Shown here: piece by piece, positions 27,683-36,051 of the stretch | Layout: the number at the start of each line of letters is the position of its first letter | How positions within the stretch are numbered: the stretch's first letter is position 1 | NCBI GenBank assembly: GCA_017934595.1 | Contig: JAGBJG010000009.1 | Span: forward strand, 126,839 to 190,838 | Direction of reading: 5' to 3' | Source: Bacilli bacterium | GTDB taxonomy: Bacteria; Bacillota_I; Bacilli_A; RF39; UBA660 | DNA: 64,000 bases | The notes under the pieces: model-generated | What the model was told of the DNA's origin: nothing | Databases searched by the model: none | What the model saw: only the letters and a program-made list of their open reading frames with translations | Program-made: the position numbers and the translations under genes

Positions 27683-27945
27683 TGTTGATCCTGTTTTTCA
27701 TCTTCTACATCTTCAAATAATTTTGATAATGGTATATTAAGAACTTGTGCAAACTTATACACTGTCCCAATACTAGCTGTCTGATATACTGACTCTGATT
27801 CTAGATTTTTTATAAAGCTTAATGCATATAAACTTTTATCACTCAATTGTTGCTGTGTAAGTCCTGCAGCCTTTCTATATTTTTTTAAGTTTTTAGCAAG
27901 AATAATATATGCATAGTTTTCATCAGTTTTTACTTTATCGTTCAT
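27679..27945 (-). CDS. XRE family HTH protein
   Basis: The 88-residue protein has LAKNLKKYRKAAGLTQQQLS and an HTH up to VLNIPLSKLF. ATG 27945 follows AGGTGAT; upstream GTG/ATG starts overlap the SD. It is the best candidate for the element repressor that would act on the TGTGATATA sites. Its end overlaps the convergent paralogue B by 4 bp. Confidence 0.8.
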   Translation of the reverse strand: MNDKVKTDENYAYIILAKNLKKYRKAAGLTQQQLSDKSLYALSFIKNLESESVYQTASIGTVYKFAQVLNIPLSKLFEDVEDEKQDQH

Positions 27946-28020
27946 GCACATCACCTAATACAATTATCTCAATAATTTGCCTAAAATAAGGTATGCTATT
28001 CATAGACCTTTATTGAAATT

Positions 28021-28029
28021 TGTGATATA
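28021..28029 (+). promoter_or_regulatory. TGTGATATA site upstream of the T5orf172 gene
   Basis: TGTGATATA overlaps a -10-like TATACT and lies about 20 bp before the SD (GAGGTG). It is the third copy of this motif in the element. Confidence 0.4.
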
Positions 28030-28050
28030 CTTTTATTTGAGGTGAAGTTT

Positions 28051-28686
28051 ATGAATGAATCATATCCTAATCGAGGTTATATTTATATTTTCAAGTGTAT
28101 TGTTGGCAGCGGATCGTGTGTATGTAAAATTGGTAAGACAAAACATTTTCATGACAAAAATGATAGACTTGAGCAACATGGAAGAACATTGTATTATGGG
28201 TTTGTCCCATATACAGAGTTTTTATCTGGCTCACCAATAGCTACAGGCTTTGAAGTTAAAGATTATAATAAAGCAGATAGACTGGTTAGAAAACAATTTA
28301 AAGATAGACAATTTGCTGGAATAGAAATATATAACGTTGATTATGATGAAGCTGTTGAAGAACTTTATAATTTTTTAAAAAATAATGATCAATTTATTAA
28401 TTTGATTGAAGATAATTATAGCCAATATAGTTTTCTTAATAAAGCAAAGATATCTAAGAAGCAATTTGAAGATATTAAGAGTGAAATCTTAAAGAAATAT
28501 AAAAATAAATTACCAGATGAATTACTTGATATGCTAAGAGAAAAGGAAGAATATGAAGAAAATTGTCGCTCACATTACGTTACTGGAAACTATATTGATT
28601 TTCCAGGTAACAAAGTGTTAGATATTCATTACAATAAACCTAAGCGAACTGAGTTATTAAATAAACTTAAGGATATACTAAAATAA
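28051..28686 (+). CDS. T5orf172/GIY-YIG-like nuclease domain protein
   Basis: The 211-residue protein starts with GYIYIFKC, then CKIGKT and RLEQHGRT, the order typical of T5orf172 (GIY-YIG-like) domains found in phage and defence proteins. FKDRQFAGIEIYNVDYDEAVE is the end of the domain. A helical C-terminal region of about 90 residues follows. ATG 28051 is chosen over GTG 28042 because the SD overlaps the GTG. It may be a nuclease or DNA-binding protein. Confidence 0.65.
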   Translation: MNESYPNRGYIYIFKCIVGSGSCVCKIGKTKHFHDKNDRLEQHGRTLYYGFVPYTEFLSGSPIATGFEVKDYNKADRLVRKQFKDRQFAGIEIYNVDYDEAVEELYNFLKNNDQFINLIEDNYSQYSFLNKAKISKKQFEDIKSEILKKYKNKLPDELLDMLREKEEYEENCRSHYVTGNYIDFPGNKVLDIHYNKPKRTELLNKLKDILK

Positions 28687-28701
28687 ATATAAATGGTGGT
28701 G

Positions 28702-30063
28702 ATGAATTTGAAAAGAAATAATGAAGGTAAAACCAAACCAAAGTATCCTCTATTGAAATCATTGGGTGGTTTCATTCTTTTAATTATATTTATGGAAACA
28801 TTTGATATGATAGTTAAATGGTTCTTTCAAGTTTTATTTACAGGTTCTATTAAAATGATTATGTTTGATATTGAACATTATCTTATTGATATAATAGGCT
28901 TTGGTGGTGTGATACTAATTTTAGTTGATAATTTTACAGGGAAACAAATTCTTAAAAATATGTTTAAGAAGATATGGAATTTCTATAGAAATTTTAAGGT
29001 TTATTGGATATATCATGTTATTATCATATTAGTTTTGTCAGGTTTAATAATTTATAGTCAGTTTAATTCAACTAAATTATGTGGAACTGATGGAGATATT
29101 TACTATTGTGCAACTAATGAAGAAATTGAATGTGATGATGAAGATTTAATACCTGTTTTTGATAAGAAAAGTTACAAATGTGTTAGTGATGATATATTTA
29201 GACATGATTATAAACATGAAGAATATGATTATATTTGTACCGAAAAATATAATGCTGGAACTATTGAACAAAATGAAGGCTTGATTGAAGCCGAGAAAGA
29301 ATGTTTATATAACAAAATAACAGCTGAAGCAACAACAGTTATAAATGATATAAAGAAAGAACTACCAAGTACATATGATGTTAGAAATAAGGTCACAATT
29401 AAAGCAGGAGATCAAGGCAATTCAAATACTTGTTATTTATGGAGTGTTACAAAGGCTTTAGAGATATCTGCACAATTGAAAGGTATCGATTATCAATTTT
29501 TATTAGATTATGAAAAACAAATAAATAATGTTGAAACATTTAATCCATTAGATGGAGGAACAAGTGATGCATTGTGCTTTGATGATGAATGTAGTTCTAT
29601 TCCTGGAAAGCAAAAATATATTAATATTGTTGATCTAGCACAATCATTTTATAATGAGGATTCACAAGACAACAAATACTATCCTGAGTTCTCTACTGAA
29701 TTTAAGAAGTATTATAATGCATATCTAAGCCTTTCTAATAATCATAATTTATTAAATGATTCTAATTTTATAGTTAATTCAGATGAATATTTTAATATTA
29801 TGACTAAGTTTATTATAATGAAGTATGGATCATCATTTATTTTAACAACCGATGATAACAAGTATATAAATCCTATTGTAGGTCACCAAATGACAATTAT
29901 CGGATGGGATGATTCTAAACAAGCTTGGTTGGCACTTAATTCATGGGGTAACTCATGGAATAAAGGTGGTCTAAATTCAAATGGTGATGGTACTACTTGG
30001 GTTAAATATTCAGATAAAGGTTGGAGTACAGGTATCGGAACTATAGAATTGATAAATAAATAA
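28702..30063 (+). CDS. Membrane-anchored papain-like (C1) cysteine peptidase
   Basis: There are about three hydrophobic segments in the first 125 residues (SLGGFILLIIFMETFDMIV, IDIIGFGGVILILV, IYHVIIILVLSGLIIY). A Cys-rich stalk follows, then a papain-like domain: LPSTYDVRNK, QGNSNTCYLWS with the catalytic Cys, GHQMTIIGWDD with the His, and LNSWGNSWNKGG with the Asn. All three catalytic positions are present. The domain should face outside. ATG 28693, ATG 28702 and TTG 28708 are all possible starts. It is an unusual cargo for a sigK element; the substrate is unknown. Confidence 0.8.
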   Translation: MNLKRNNEGKTKPKYPLLKSLGGFILLIIFMETFDMIVKWFFQVLFTGSIKMIMFDIEHYLIDIIGFGGVILILVDNFTGKQILKNMFKKIWNFYRNFKVYWIYHVIIILVLSGLIIYSQFNSTKLCGTDGDIYYCATNEEIECDDEDLIPVFDKKSYKCVSDDIFRHDYKHEEYDYICTEKYNAGTIEQNEGLIEAEKECLYNKITAEATTVINDIKKELPSTYDVRNKVTIKAGDQGNSNTCYLWSVTKALEISAQLKGIDYQFLLDYEKQINNVETFNPLDGGTSDALCFDDECSSIPGKQKYINIVDLAQSFYNEDSQDNKYYPEFSTEFKKYYNAYLSLSNNHNLLNDSNFIVNSDEYFNIMTKFIIMKYGSSFILTTDDNKYINPIVGHQMTIIGWDDSKQAWLALNSWGNSWNKGGLNSNGDGTTWVKYSDKGWSTGIGTIELINK

Positions 30064-30104
30064 TGATTTACTATAACTAATGTAATATGAAGTTTGTTTT
30101 AAAA

Positions 30105-30113
30105 TGGTATAAT
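30105..30113 (+). promoter_or_regulatory. Extended -10 promoter
   Basis: TGGTATAAT lies 20 bp upstream of the SD of the gene at 30133. Confidence 0.6.
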
Positions 30114-30132
30114 GTTATAGGAGGTTATATTA

Positions 30133-31038
30133 ATGTTTAAAGATATTAAAATTAAGAAGATTGAAGCGTCTGTACCTTATGATGTTCCAGTAACATCTAT
30201 AGCTTCTCTACCTGATAGTGGTAAGGCTACTTTAGAGGTATATTTCTCTTCTAAAAGTGCATATGAGGTTGATGGCAAGAATGTTGTTGTTTTAGATATT
30301 ATGGATAATAGTGCTGGAATGAAAGCTATTATGCTTATTGATAGTTTTAATAATATTGTTGATGATATTAAATTTGGATTAAAATATAGAATAGCTGGTA
30401 TTGTATCAATTGTAGATGGTGACGATGATGAGTTACCTTTCTTAGATAATGTTAAAGGTAACAAGGTTTTCTTTATAGGTGCCTTACAATGTTATAGTGA
30501 TACTTTCTTAGGTGTTGATATAGATGAATTTAATATCAATTTAAACCTTCAAGAGCAATATGATCTTGTTTTAAAGTATAGTGATTATTTGAAAGATGTT
30601 GACTTTAACCAAATAAAAGATATGAAAGTATCTTGTTATGATGAATTTGTATGTTTATTAGTTGATGGAACTTTATTTGTTAATGGTGTTAAGCAACACG
30701 ATAATATTAATATGATACATTATATTGATAATCATTCTATTATAGCGATTGGTAATAATAATACAATTACTTGTGTAACAAAGAAAAACATTTCTGGTGC
30801 TGAATTTTTAAATAATAATAATTATGAATATAAAAAAATAATAACAAATGAGTTTGGTATTGCTGCATTAACCTATGATGGTGTTGTTATATATTTTGGA
30901 GATTTGTATTCATGTGTAATTGATTATTCATTATACGTTGATGTAGATGATATTGAAGATGCTGGTAATGGTGATATAACTATTATAAAGAACAATAAGA
31001 AACACTTGTTATTTCATTCTGATGAAAGTATAAAATAG
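30133..31038 (+). CDS. OB-fold plus propeller-like protein, paralogue A
   Basis: The 301-residue protein has an N-terminal 130 residues resembling an OB nucleic-acid-binding barrel (ATLEVYFSSKSAYEVDGKNV, then LKYRIAGIVSIVDG), as found in PolC-like or RecG-like OB domains. The C-terminal half has short beta repeats (FVCLLVDGTLFVNG, IAALTYDGVVIYFG) like RCC1-type propeller blades, though too few for a full propeller. A second copy follows. SD TAGGAGG. Function is unknown; single-strand DNA binding is one guess. Confidence 0.55.
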   Translation: MFKDIKIKKIEASVPYDVPVTSIASLPDSGKATLEVYFSSKSAYEVDGKNVVVLDIMDNSAGMKAIMLIDSFNNIVDDIKFGLKYRIAGIVSIVDGDDDELPFLDNVKGNKVFFIGALQCYSDTFLGVDIDEFNINLNLQEQYDLVLKYSDYLKDVDFNQIKDMKVSCYDEFVCLLVDGTLFVNGVKQHDNINMIHYIDNHSIIAIGNNNTITCVTKKNISGAEFLNNNNYEYKKIITNEFGIAALTYDGVVIYFGDLYSCVIDYSLYVDVDDIEDAGNGDITIIKNNKKHLLFHSDESIK

Positions 31039-31065
31039 TAGATCTACTGGTCTACTATTTTTTTT
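31032..31065 (+). terminator. Intrinsic terminator
   Basis: AAAATAGTAGA and TCTACTATTTT form an 11-bp stem with an 8-nt loop and a T-run. Confidence 0.85.
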
Positions 31066-31108
31066 AATAACGTTTTTTCGTGCTTTAATAGACCATTATG
31101 TGTATTTA

Positions 31109-31117
31109 TGGTATAAT
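31109..31117 (+). promoter_or_regulatory. Extended -10 promoter
   Basis: TGGTATAAT lies about 17 bp upstream of the SD AAGGAGG of the gene at 31146. Confidence 0.65.
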
Positions 31118-31145
31118 TAATATAGTTTGATAAGGAGGTTTTTAT

Positions 31146-32114
31146 ATGAAAGATATAGGAATAAAAGAGATAAAAACTAATATACCTAATGATGCATTTG
31201 TTTCTCATATTGAAGGAATAATTGGAAATGTTAAGAATGTCATTTTTGAAGGTTCTTTTAGTAATATGCATGTTTATGAATTAGAAAAAGGTATGATAGC
31301 TTTATTTGATTTTACTGATAAAACTGGTACTATTCCTGCATTAATGTTTGGAAGTAGAAATAAAAATTTTAAGGATTTTTTAGAAAGTATTATTATGACA
31401 CATACATATAAAGTTCAAGGTAATGTACGTCTTGTAGAGGAAGCTGATGAACAATTACCTTTCAGTAAAAATCTATTAAATAAAAATATTTTAGCTATTA
31501 CTGCTATAGACGATTTAGCAGATACAAAATTATTTGGTGTAGACATAGTTAAATTATATAATTACGATGTATCAAAGGCATATAATTTTGTAAAAGATAA
31601 TACTGATTATTTAAATGATATATCAATTGATGAAGTTAAAGATATAGAATTTTCTGCTACTTCAGACATTATTATTTTATTAAATAATGGTGATGTCATT
31701 TTAAATGGTGAGTTAAAAGTTAATAATATAAAACTATTAGTATTTTTAAGTGGTCTTTCTATTTTTGGGATAAGTAATGAAAATCAAATTATTCCAATTA
31801 TAGGTTCTAATTATTCGTATAGTTTTATCAATAATAATAATTATAAATATAAGAAGATATTAATTAATCCATTAGTTATTATTGCTCTAACCAATGAGAA
31901 TAATATTAGATTGTATGGTACTGTTTGTGACGGAGCAATAGATTCTAATAGATTGATTGATGTAGAAGATATTGGTTATATAGATGAAAATGATGATATT
32001 GTAGTAATAAAAGATAGTAAGCCTTATTCATTATTTTATGAAAATGATTATTCAAATGATGTTCCTGAAGTTATGATAGAAGGAACATTAAATGATGTTA
32101 ATATTGTTGAATAG
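31146..32114 (+). CDS. OB-fold plus propeller-like protein, paralogue B
   Basis: The 322-residue protein has the same domain order as the gene at 30133 (compare KDIGIKEIKTNIPNDAFVS with KDIKIKKIEASVPYDVPVT). The C-terminal part keeps the N-N-N-N-Y-x-Y-K-K-I motif seen in both. Each copy has its own promoter and terminator, so they can be expressed separately. Confidence 0.55.
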   Translation: MKDIGIKEIKTNIPNDAFVSHIEGIIGNVKNVIFEGSFSNMHVYELEKGMIALFDFTDKTGTIPALMFGSRNKNFKDFLESIIMTHTYKVQGNVRLVEEADEQLPFSKNLLNKNILAITAIDDLADTKLFGVDIVKLYNYDVSKAYNFVKDNTDYLNDISIDEVKDIEFSATSDIIILLNNGDVILNGELKVNNIKLLVFLSGLSIFGISNENQIIPIIGSNYSYSFINNNNYKYKKILINPLVIIALTNENNIRLYGTVCDGAIDSNRLIDVEDIGYIDENDDIVVIKDSKPYSLFYENDYSNDVPEVMIEGTLNDVNIVE

Positions 32115-32142
32115 ATAGATTAATTTAATCTGTCTTTTTTTT
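32113..32142 (+). terminator. Intrinsic terminator
   Basis: AGATAGATTA and TAATCTGTCT (one G-U) are followed by a T-run. Confidence 0.75.
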
Positions 32143-32293
32143 GCCTTAATAAGTCGTATAAAATAAATCATTTGATTTCGTTTATATTAGAAACTTGCAC
32201 GAAATACGTTGCTTTTTACTCAAATTTAAGTGATTTATATAAATGAAATGTGAAAGATGTTTTCTTTTATATTTTAGAAATGAGGTAATTTAT

Positions 32294-32899
32294 ATGGAAA
32301 GCAAAGTATGGGGATATTGTAGGTGCAGCACCAATGAGCTTAAACAGGATGTTCAGTACCAGATTGATGCATTAATGGATAAGGGGTTAGATGTTTCAAA
32401 TATTAGATATGAGTATATTTCTGGTAGGAAGGAACATAGACCTGTCCTTGATGCATTATTTGAAGAAATGAATGAAGGTGATACCTTAATAGTTACTGAT
32501 ATTACTCGTTTATGTAGGAATACGAAGGTTCTGTGCGAAATAATCGATTTAATTATTGCAAAGAAATTTAGGCTTATTGTTGGTAGCATTGATATTGATT
32601 GTAGGAATGGAAGTTTAGATCCTATGATCGAAGCAATGTTGAAGGTTAATGGGGTTTTTGGCGAATTGGAAGCTAAAAATAAAAGATTTCAAATAAAATT
32701 AGGATTAGCTAGTGCGGTAAGCAAAGGTAAAAAATTAGGACGTCCTACAACTTCTTATAATGATATACCTAAAATATTTATGCAGTATTATCCAAAATAT
32801 AAAAATGGTAGCTTAAATAAGATGGCATTTGCTAGGGTTACTCAATTATCCTATCCTACTATTTATAAATATTTGGGTATAGTCGAAAATTCAAAGTAA
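32294..32899 (+). CDS. Small serine recombinase (resolvase/invertase family)
   Basis: The 201-residue protein has an N-terminal catalytic domain with the active Ser in YCRCST, the TDITRLCRN segment and the E-helix, and a C-terminal HTH (LNKMAFARVTQLSYPTIYKYL). This is the size of resolvases and invertases, distinct from the large recombinase in the same element. It may resolve dimers of the excised circle. The region upstream (32143-32293) has no clear res-type repeats. SD GAGGT. Confidence 0.85.
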   Translation: MESKVWGYCRCSTNELKQDVQYQIDALMDKGLDVSNIRYEYISGRKEHRPVLDALFEEMNEGDTLIVTDITRLCRNTKVLCEIIDLIIAKKFRLIVGSIDIDCRNGSLDPMIEAMLKVNGVFGELEAKNKRFQIKLGLASAVSKGKKLGRPTTSYNDIPKIFMQYYPKYKNGSLNKMAFARVTQLSYPTIYKYLGIVENSK

Positions 32900-32976
32900 G
32901 GAAGCTATAATTTTTAGTAAGGTTATATTCTTTCTTCTTTTTTTATGATAAAATAATTAGTTGAGGAGGAATAATT

Positions 32977-34230
32977 ATGCTAGAAGTCCTAAAAGAAATG
33001 CAAAAGCAAGGTATTTTTAAGTTATTACCTAACAATGATTTGGATATCGCTATCAGCAGATTTAGTAGTTCTGCAGATATTAATAAGGTATATGACTCTA
33101 TCCAAAAATATTTAAAACATTTATCTAGCGAATTATCCTATAAGCATAATGTAGATTTAGCTAGAACGTTAAGCGGATTTGAAGACAAATTTTCAGATGA
33201 GATGTTTGATATGACTTATACTTGTAAAGAACATCTTAATGCTGTGTATCAGAAAAATGTGAAATTTGATAAGTCTCATAAAGAAGGGTCTTTGGGTATA
33301 GAAATGTTTAATTCTACTTTCACTTTAGAAGAAAGAAAATTATTAAAGTTAATTAATCATTATTACATTTCTCTAAGTAATAAGGAGAGCTTCAATGATA
33401 GTTACTTCTTCATTCCTATAGAATCATTAAGACTTATTTTCCCAAAAGTCAACAATATAAAGTTGAAAGAGAAGATAATTGATACATGTAATCAATTAAG
33501 TAGTAAGACTATTTATTGGGATTTGAGTAAGACTGGATATGTAAAGAAACTTTCAAAAGATAATTTATGTACTGGTATTAAAGAGAAGATTGTAGATATT
33601 AATATTTTATATCTACCTAAAAAGAATAAGAATGGTGTTAATGGTGAGGCTACTGAGATTAAAGGTGTTATTTGCAGAATTACAAAGTTTATGAAATTAA
33701 GACGACGTGGTCTTAAACAAATATCTAATCGTTTCCCAATTAATGCTTTGAAAGCAAATTATCTTTCATTTATAGTTTCCGAGAAAATAGATTATCATTT
33801 AAATATGATTAAGCAAGGAACTAAGGAGCAAAAGAAGGATGCTAACTACAGCGTGAATTTAAGAAATTTATTAGATAGTATATATTTATATAAGAATAAT
33901 AAAGTGCAGTCAGATACTTACTTATATCAAATAATGAACGAAGTTAATTCAAAAGCCAATATTTGTAAAATATTTGAAGCAATTATTACTTCACTATGTA
34001 ATTTATCCAATAATATAGAGTTTACACCATCATTAATAGTTCAAAAGAAGAAAATAGATTTAACTAGATACATCAGTGACTTAAAAGATGCTTCAAACTC
34101 GAATGAAGTATTCAATGTAATAGATGAATTATATGAAGAAATTGTTAAAGTAAGTAACACACACTTCAATCAGGCTGAGGTAATGAAGTTGATCAGAAAT
34201 GGACATATATCTTTAATATTAGATTTCTAG
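32977..34230 (+). CDS. Putative replication initiator (Rep-like winged-helix protein)
   Basis: The 417-residue protein includes a central segment in the style of Rep_3-like plasmid initiators: FTLEERKLLKLINHYYISL, then a strand-turn FFIPIESLRLIF and a second helix pair ending LSSKTIYW. The C-terminal half is helical. Its position, next to a structured non-coding region and a DnaB-like helicase, supports a replication role. The sequence match is weak, and other DNA-binding roles are possible. SD GAGGAGG. Confidence 0.45.
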   Translation: MLEVLKEMQKQGIFKLLPNNDLDIAISRFSSSADINKVYDSIQKYLKHLSSELSYKHNVDLARTLSGFEDKFSDEMFDMTYTCKEHLNAVYQKNVKFDKSHKEGSLGIEMFNSTFTLEERKLLKLINHYYISLSNKESFNDSYFFIPIESLRLIFPKVNNIKLKEKIIDTCNQLSSKTIYWDLSKTGYVKKLSKDNLCTGIKEKIVDINILYLPKKNKNGVNGEATEIKGVICRITKFMKLRRRGLKQISNRFPINALKANYLSFIVSEKIDYHLNMIKQGTKEQKKDANYSVNLRNLLDSIYLYKNNKVQSDTYLYQIMNEVNSKANICKIFEAIITSLCNLSNNIEFTPSLIVQKKKIDLTRYISDLKDASNSNEVFNVIDELYEEIVKVSNTHFNQAEVMKLIRNGHISLILDF

Positions 34231-34296
34231 TGTACTATTAATTTCGACTTTTAGACTATTATGTTTTAAAAGTAGATTATTTAATTTTTTAAATGC

Positions 34297-34330
34297 AAAA
34301 GTTGTCGAGTTTTCTCGATGACTTTTTTTC
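34297..34330 (+). terminator. Intrinsic terminator after rep-like gene
   Basis: AAAAGTTGTCGAG and CTCGATGACTTTT pair around a TTTT loop, then a T-run. Confidence 0.8.
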
Positions 34331-34340
34331 TTATATCTTT

Positions 34341-34435
34341 AGATATTAAGCCCTCAACAAACCCTTAAGGGGTTTCTTGACTTAATGGTAACTATTCAGT
34401 AGAATAGTATACCAGAAGTTGAGGGATTAATATCT
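34341..34435. other. Three-way-junction structured region (RNA or replication origin)
   Basis: An outer helix pairs 34341-34358 with 34418-34435 (17 of 18 positions, across AGATATTAAGCCC and its partner). Inside are two hairpins: 34359-34375 (AAACCC/GGGTTT) and 34387-34413 (GGTA/TACC plus ACTATTC/GAATAGT). It sits in the 330-bp gap between the rep-like gene and the helicase operon, after a terminator. The rest of the gap (34436-34560) shows no reading frame with an SD. Confidence 0.6.
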
Positions 34436-34560
34436 ACTTCTTTCGAAGAAATTGTTCCGCGGTTGTTCTGCAATATGGCAAATACAGCTCCTTTTTAAAT
34501 TATATGTATTATTTAGCTGTCGCCGTAATTTTAATCATTAAAAAAGAAAGGAAGGAAATT

Positions 34561-34638
34561 ATGATTAAAAGACAGAACTTTGGTAATGTAATTACCGCAA
34601 ACAATTTTAATAGAAAGGAGGAAGACTTCTATGTTTAG
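34561..34638 (+). CDS. Leader peptide, 25 residues, coupled to the helicase gene
   Basis: SD GGAAGG precedes ATG 34561. The small frame ends inside the start of the helicase gene and covers its SD, so it may control helicase translation. It contains GGTAAT and ATTACC, a 6-bp inverted repeat at 34582-34596. Confidence 0.4.
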   Translation: MIKRQNFGNVITANNFNRKEEDFYV

Positions 34639-35719
34639 GATACCAGATTCAAATGGTACTTCTGTAGTTGTTAATGAAATCTATGAAGATGGTTTCAATA
34701 TAACAGCAACTAAGTACATGAATAAGTCTATCAAAACTTTTAAGAGACCAATTTTGGAAAGTTATTTCACTAAGGCTAAAAGAATTGTTATTGAAGATAT
34801 TGATGAAGAAGTAATACCAACAGGAATCAATTCTTTAGATGAAGTACTTGGTGGCGGCCTTAAAAATGGTTTGTTTGTTATCGGAGCTAATCCTGGTATG
34901 GGTAAAACAAGTTTAATGTTGCACATTGCAATTAATTTAGCTTTAAAGAAGAGACATACATTATTTTTTAGTTTAGATATGTCCGATATTCAATCTACTA
35001 TAAGATTGTTATCTAATACATCTTATAGATTTGAAGATTTAGACAATATGTCAATTAATGATTTATCTAATCCAAGGAAAATATATAGTGGTGATAAACT
35101 AAATGATAATGTAGAAAGAATTTACAAGAAATTTCATGAAGTTAATGGGTATATCAATGTATTATCTATACACGAAGATGTTTTGGGTAAAGTTGATAAT
35201 AGTGTCACTTATGTAGAATCGGTAGAAAAAGCAATTAAGAATTTTAGGCAGTATTTAAAACAAACTCCAGTAGTTGTTATCGATTTTTTGCAACTGCTTC
35301 AAAACCAGCCTACGTCTTCTTATAGAGATGAGTATGATGGTGAAATAACCGTAAAATCGTATGATAGAAGATTAGAAATGGATAAGGTTATTGAGCAACT
35401 TAAGAAATTATCTTCTGTTTATAAGTTACCAATAATTGTTATAACATCTACTAATCGTTCATCCTATACTAAATCAAATGGTTATGATAATAGTGATTAT
35501 GATATTGGATTTAGTAAAGAAAGTGGTAACATTGAGTACATAGCTGATGTACTTATTCGTTTAACTTCGAATGATGATGCTCCTACTGTATTTGGAGGTC
35601 CTGAACAAAAGGTTGTTAATCTCAATATCGTTAAATCGAGATTTGGTTTAGCGCAGAAAACTATTCCGTTAACATTTATTCCGGAATATGCATTTTTTAG
35701 GGAAGAAACAAGTCAATAG
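34631..35719 (+). CDS. DnaB-like replicative helicase, C-terminal (RecA-like) domain only
   Basis: The 362-residue protein has TGINSLDEVLGGGLKNG, Walker A GANPGMGKTS, Walker B VVVIDFLQLL and later ITSTNRSSY and ESGNIEYIADVLIRL, the order of the DnaB C-terminal ATPase. The N-terminal DnaB domain that contacts primase is missing. It could load onto an element origin or be a RecA/KaiC-like ATPase of another kind. SD AAAGGAGG. Confidence 0.8.
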   Translation: MFRIPDSNGTSVVVNEIYEDGFNITATKYMNKSIKTFKRPILESYFTKAKRIVIEDIDEEVIPTGINSLDEVLGGGLKNGLFVIGANPGMGKTSLMLHIAINLALKKRHTLFFSLDMSDIQSTIRLLSNTSYRFEDLDNMSINDLSNPRKIYSGDKLNDNVERIYKKFHEVNGYINVLSIHEDVLGKVDNSVTYVESVEKAIKNFRQYLKQTPVVVIDFLQLLQNQPTSSYRDEYDGEITVKSYDRRLEMDKVIEQLKKLSSVYKLPIIVITSTNRSSYTKSNGYDNSDYDIGFSKESGNIEYIADVLIRLTSNDDAPTVFGGPEQKVVNLNIVKSRFGLAQKTIPLTFIPEYAFFREETSQ

Positions 35720-35816
35720 ATGTGAATCTGTTGTATATTTCGTAGTAACGATTTATTAATCGAATTTGTAGTAATTAAATACATCAAGTTTCATAAGATT
35801 AATAAGGAGGTTATAG

Positions 35817-36005
35817 ATGAAAGTCATTGTTAACTTCCCTATAGAAAATGAAGCAATAAGTGAACTTGAAAATAGAACTGCTGAGTTTCATTCAACACTA
35901 GTTATAGAGTCAATTAAGCAACTTAAAATTGGTGATGAAGATAAAGAAAAGGTACTCAAATTGCTACTTGAAAAGTTAAAGTCTAGTAGTAAGACTAATG
36001 GTTAG
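35817..36005 (+). CDS. Small element protein, 62 residues
   Basis: SD AAGGAGG precedes ATG 35817. The protein has a beta-strand start and an amphipathic acidic/basic helix. It lies near the element end, where recombination directionality factors are often found, but nothing in its sequence proves that role. Confidence 0.5.
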   Translation: MKVIVNFPIENEAISELENRTAEFHSTLVIESIKQLKIGDEDKEKVLKLLLEKLKSSSKTNG

Positions 36006-36020
36006 CTATTTTCAAAAGAT

Positions 36021-36051
36021 AAAAGTGTATGATTTATTTCATACACTTTTT
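36021..36051. terminator. Bidirectional terminator
   Basis: AAAAGTGTATGA and TCATACACTTTT form a 12-bp stem with a TTTAT loop, between the small plus-strand gene and the minus-strand double-HTH gene. Confidence 0.85.
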
